Translations under genes and position numbers: made by a program
NCBI RefSeq assembly: GCF_000518785.1
Contig: NZ_JAEG01000001.1
Location: forward strand, 248,001 to 312,000
Source of the DNA: Paenirhizobium selenitireducens ATCC BAA-1503
GTDB taxonomy: Bacteria; Pseudomonadota; Alphaproteobacteria; Rhizobiales; Rhizobiaceae
Reading direction: 5' to 3'
Length of the DNA stretch: 64,000 nucleotides
Notes under the pieces: generated by a model
The model's database searches: none
Told to the model about the DNA's origin: nothing
Seen by the model: only the letters and a program-made list of their open reading frames with translations
Shown here: piece after piece, positions 62,454-64,000 of the stretch
How positions within the stretch are numbered: position 1 is the first letter of the stretch
How the letters are laid out: every line of letters starts with the position of its first letter

Positions 62454-63032
62454 TCAGTTCCGGCCGTCGAGTTCGGCGCGCAGGCTCCTGGTCAGCGCGG
62501 CGAGCGAACCGCCGAGCGCCTTGATCCGCGGCGCGTAGTCGTCGCGGCGGGCGACGGTCAGCGAGGCACCATTGCCGACGATATCGATCAAACAGAAGGA
62601 ACCGCCGCAGGGCCGCATCTTCCAGTCGAGCCTGCGCGCGCTGCCGTCGCGACGGATCTGCGAGGTCAGCACCACGACATCCCGCGAACCCAGCGGCTTT
62701 GCATCGTTGACCCGCAGGCGATCGTCCGGACGGATGCGGCGATCGAGTTCCACGGCCATGACGTCGCGCAGCACCAGCCGGAAGTCGCGACGCTCCGCCT
62801 CGCCGGCCGCATCCCAGGCCTTGCCGGCGACCTTGCGGGCGATCTCGTCAAGGTCGAGATAGCGCTCAAGCAAGGGGGCGAGCTTGGAGGCTGGACCGCT
62901 GGCCGATGCGACCGTCAGGGAATGGATCCTCTCGACCGCGGCGATGGCACCGTCGATATTGGCAGCCGATGCGGGAAACGTTGGGCCTGCCAAGGAAACC
63001 AGGCATACCAAAACTGTGAGCAAACCGCGCAT
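62454..63032 (-). CDS. MlaC/Ttg2D-like periplasmic phospholipid-binding protein
   Basis: A 192-residue protein with a signal peptide (LLTVLVCLVSLAGPTFPASA). The body follows the MlaC pattern: RYLDLDEIARKVAGKAWDAA, RDFRLVLRDVMAVELDRRI, and the C-terminal IDIVGNGASLTVARRDDYA and IKALGGSLAALTRSL. A CGGSFC pair just before that could form a disulfide. Canonical MlaC works with MlaFEDB; this gene sits ahead of a LolD/FtsX-type transporter. It is divergent from a ceramidase-like gene. Confidence 0.85.
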   Translation of the reverse strand: MRGLLTVLVCLVSLAGPTFPASAANIDGAIAAVERIHSLTVASASGPASKLAPLLERYLDLDEIARKVAGKAWDAAGEAERRDFRLVLRDVMAVELDRRIRPDDRLRVNDAKPLGSRDVVVLTSQIRRDGSARRLDWKMRPCGGSFCLIDIVGNGASLTVARRDDYAPRIKALGGSLAALTRSLRAELDGRN

Positions 63033-63160
63033 GCAGTCTTGCGCACGGCCAGAACGTCCAGACTTCAACCAAAAGTACATGCCAACCCCAGAAAGTACCC
63101 CGCAAGATGAAGGCGGCTGGACTTTCCCTTTTCCAATGCGCGAATCGTCCCCACGACTAC

Positions 63161-63176
63161 TCAAGCGCGCGCTTGA
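63161..63176. promoter_or_regulatory. Perfect 16-bp palindrome, candidate operator
   Basis: TCAAGCGCGCGCTTGA is a perfect palindrome in the 266-base gap between the MlaC-like and ceramidase-like genes. Its right end overlaps the likely -35 box of the ceramidase gene, as expected of a repressor site. No regulator is encoded next to it, so the binding protein is unknown. Confidence 0.55.
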
Positions 63177-63200
63177 CATCATAAGTGCGACGTCCCTAAT
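63173..63200 (+). promoter_or_regulatory. Sigma-70-type promoter for the ceramidase-like gene
   Basis: A perfect -35 TTGACA (63173-63178) is followed after 16 bases by CCTAAT (63195-63200, four of six matches to TATAAT). The start codon lies about 98 bases downstream. Confidence 0.5.
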
Positions 63201-63298
63201 GCGCAAAGGAAAAGGCCTCTCGGCAAATTAGCAATTGGCCGCAGGAAGGCGAGTGCTTCGTTCAGGTCTTCTTGGCCTGGGGTTCGACGGAATCGGTG

Positions 63299-63991
63299 AT
63301 GACAAGCGACTGGAGTGTGCCGATTACGGGTGCCTATTGCGAACGGACGGCGCCGGGATTCTGGGGCGAACCGCTGAATGCCAGTTCCAGCCTGCTCGTC
63401 GTCGTCGTCAGCCTCCTTGCCCTCGTGCATGTGCTCCGCACCCGTTCCCTCTCTCCCGGCCTGATCGCTATGATGGCGCTTGCCTTGGCGATCGGCATCG
63501 GCTCCTTCCTCTGGCACACCTTTGCGACGCGCTGGGCCGAGCTTGCCGACGTACTGCCGATCTGGGCCTTTGTCGCGCTCTACGGCGCAGCCGTGCTGAA
63601 GGACTCGGTCAGGCCTCCGATCGGCCTGCCCGTCGCCGTCGCCTTCGGTGCTGTCGTGTTCGTTGCAGGGCTCGCGCTGTCGATGCGGGACACGCATATG
63701 CTGGGAGATACCGTCAGCGGTTCCACCCAGTACCTGCCGGCGCTGTTCGTCGTCCTCGCCACCGGTCGCATGGTGTGGAAGGAGCGTCATCCATCGTTTC
63801 GCCTGACCGTGGTAGCGGTCGCACTGTTCCTCCTCTCCTTCGTCTTTCGCAGCCTCGACATGCCGCTCTGCTCCGTCGTCCCGTTCGGCACGCATTTCCT
63901 CTGGCACGTCACCAATTGCCTAGCCTTCGGCGTGCTGCTGGCGGCTCTCATCCGATTTGCCCCCGGCAACGGCCGAGCTACGGACAAGTGA
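63299..63991 (+). CDS. Ceramidase-like membrane hydrolase (alkaline ceramidase family)
   Basis: A 230-residue protein with about seven hydrophobic segments. The start DWSVPITGAYCERTAPGFWG is the family signature. Spacing of candidate active-site residues agrees with human ACER3 (Ser77, His81, Asp92, His217, His221): here Ser69, His73, Asp84, His199 and His203 have the same spacing within both groups. The family hydrolyses ceramides or related amides with a zinc ion in the membrane. ATG 63299 gives the expected N-terminus. The reading frame stops nine bases before the window end. Confidence 0.85.
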   Translation: MTSDWSVPITGAYCERTAPGFWGEPLNASSSLLVVVVSLLALVHVLRTRSLSPGLIAMMALALAIGIGSFLWHTFATRWAELADVLPIWAFVALYGAAVLKDSVRPPIGLPVAVAFGAVVFVAGLALSMRDTHMLGDTVSGSTQYLPALFVVLATGRMVWKERHPSFRLTVVAVALFLLSFVFRSLDMPLCSVVPFGTHFLWHVTNCLAFGVLLAALIRFAPGNGRATDK

Positions 63992-64000
63992 CGCCGAAGC

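Noticed and set aside
60621..63032. A MacAB-type macrolide exporter or a LolCDE lipoprotein system
   Set aside because: The ATPase and permease are separate, whereas MacB is fused. There is no MacA-like adaptor and only one permease gene, and a MlaC-like protein takes the place of an adaptor.

Overview
The window looks like chromosomal core sequence from a high-GC alphaproteobacterium of the Rhizobiaceae or a close relative (Rhizobium/Agrobacterium/Ciceribacter type). The reasons are the gene orders (tmk-holB-metG-tatD, recG/sdhE-mfd, glnB-glnA, divergent ssb/uvrA, glmU-glmS), a phosphatidylcholine synthase, an IalB-family protein, an alphaproteobacterial GTTC-N7-GTTC SOS box, a sigma-54-type promoter ahead of glnB, and an intergenic repeat of the type common in Rhizobiales. 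No rRNA operon, CRISPR array, transposase or prophage was seen. One tRNA gene (Lys, TTT) is present.

Layout. Positions 1-6357 (+) hold a 5'-truncated, apparently catalytically degenerate D,D-carboxypeptidase homologue, then tmk, holB, metG, tatD, an MBL-fold hydrolase and a stand-alone Lrp/AsnC ligand-binding domain. 6.5-9.3 kb has recX (-), a glutathionyl-hydroquinone reductase, an esterase and an intergenic repeat. 9.3-13.7 kb (-) has coaD, two cyclophilins, a YdcZ-type transporter, queA and tgt. 13.8-14.5 kb carries three tiny membrane-protein genes. Then come gyrA (-), marC, a short RDD-like protein, ssb (-) and uvrA (+). A lower-GC DUF4238 gene sits directly behind uvrA as an apparent insertion.

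23.6-39.2 kb contains DUF72, a Na/Pi symporter-like gene, EamA, the NAD(P)HX repair enzyme, the nitrogen-control pair glnB-glnA, an orphan TAXI-family binding protein behind a membrane-anchored coiled-coil protein, several DMT transporters, hspQ, IalB, an orphan peptide-binding protein and a FrnE-like DsbA protein. 39.2-49.8 kb has mfd-sdhE (-) facing recG (+), then DUF502, GNAT, glmS and glmU (-). 49.9-54.6 kb is a complete BMP-type nucleoside ABC importer (-). 54.7-58.8 kb has pcs, a UbiH-like monooxygenase, an AEC transporter, ccdA and tRNA-Lys.

The most unusual stretch is 58.98-63.99 kb. A four-gene minus-strand cluster encodes a MlaC-like periplasmic lipid carrier, a LolD/MacB-type ATPase, an FtsX-type permease and a membrane-anchored phospholipase D-family protein. 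It is divergent from an alkaline-ceramidase-like membrane hydrolase that keeps all expected active-site residues, and a perfect 16-bp palindrome overlaps the likely -35 box of the hydrolase gene. I infer a possible envelope-lipid handling module that pairs MlaC with a non-Mla ABC transporter. Other points of interest are a Tgt lacking three of its four zinc ligands, a UvrA with one zinc-finger cysteine replaced, a D,D-carboxypeptidase homologue without its SxN and KTG motifs, and a promoter/operator arrangement ahead of glnBA. Start codons were chosen by eye from Shine-Dalgarno-like sequences and family length. Family names rest on remembered motifs, not on database searches.
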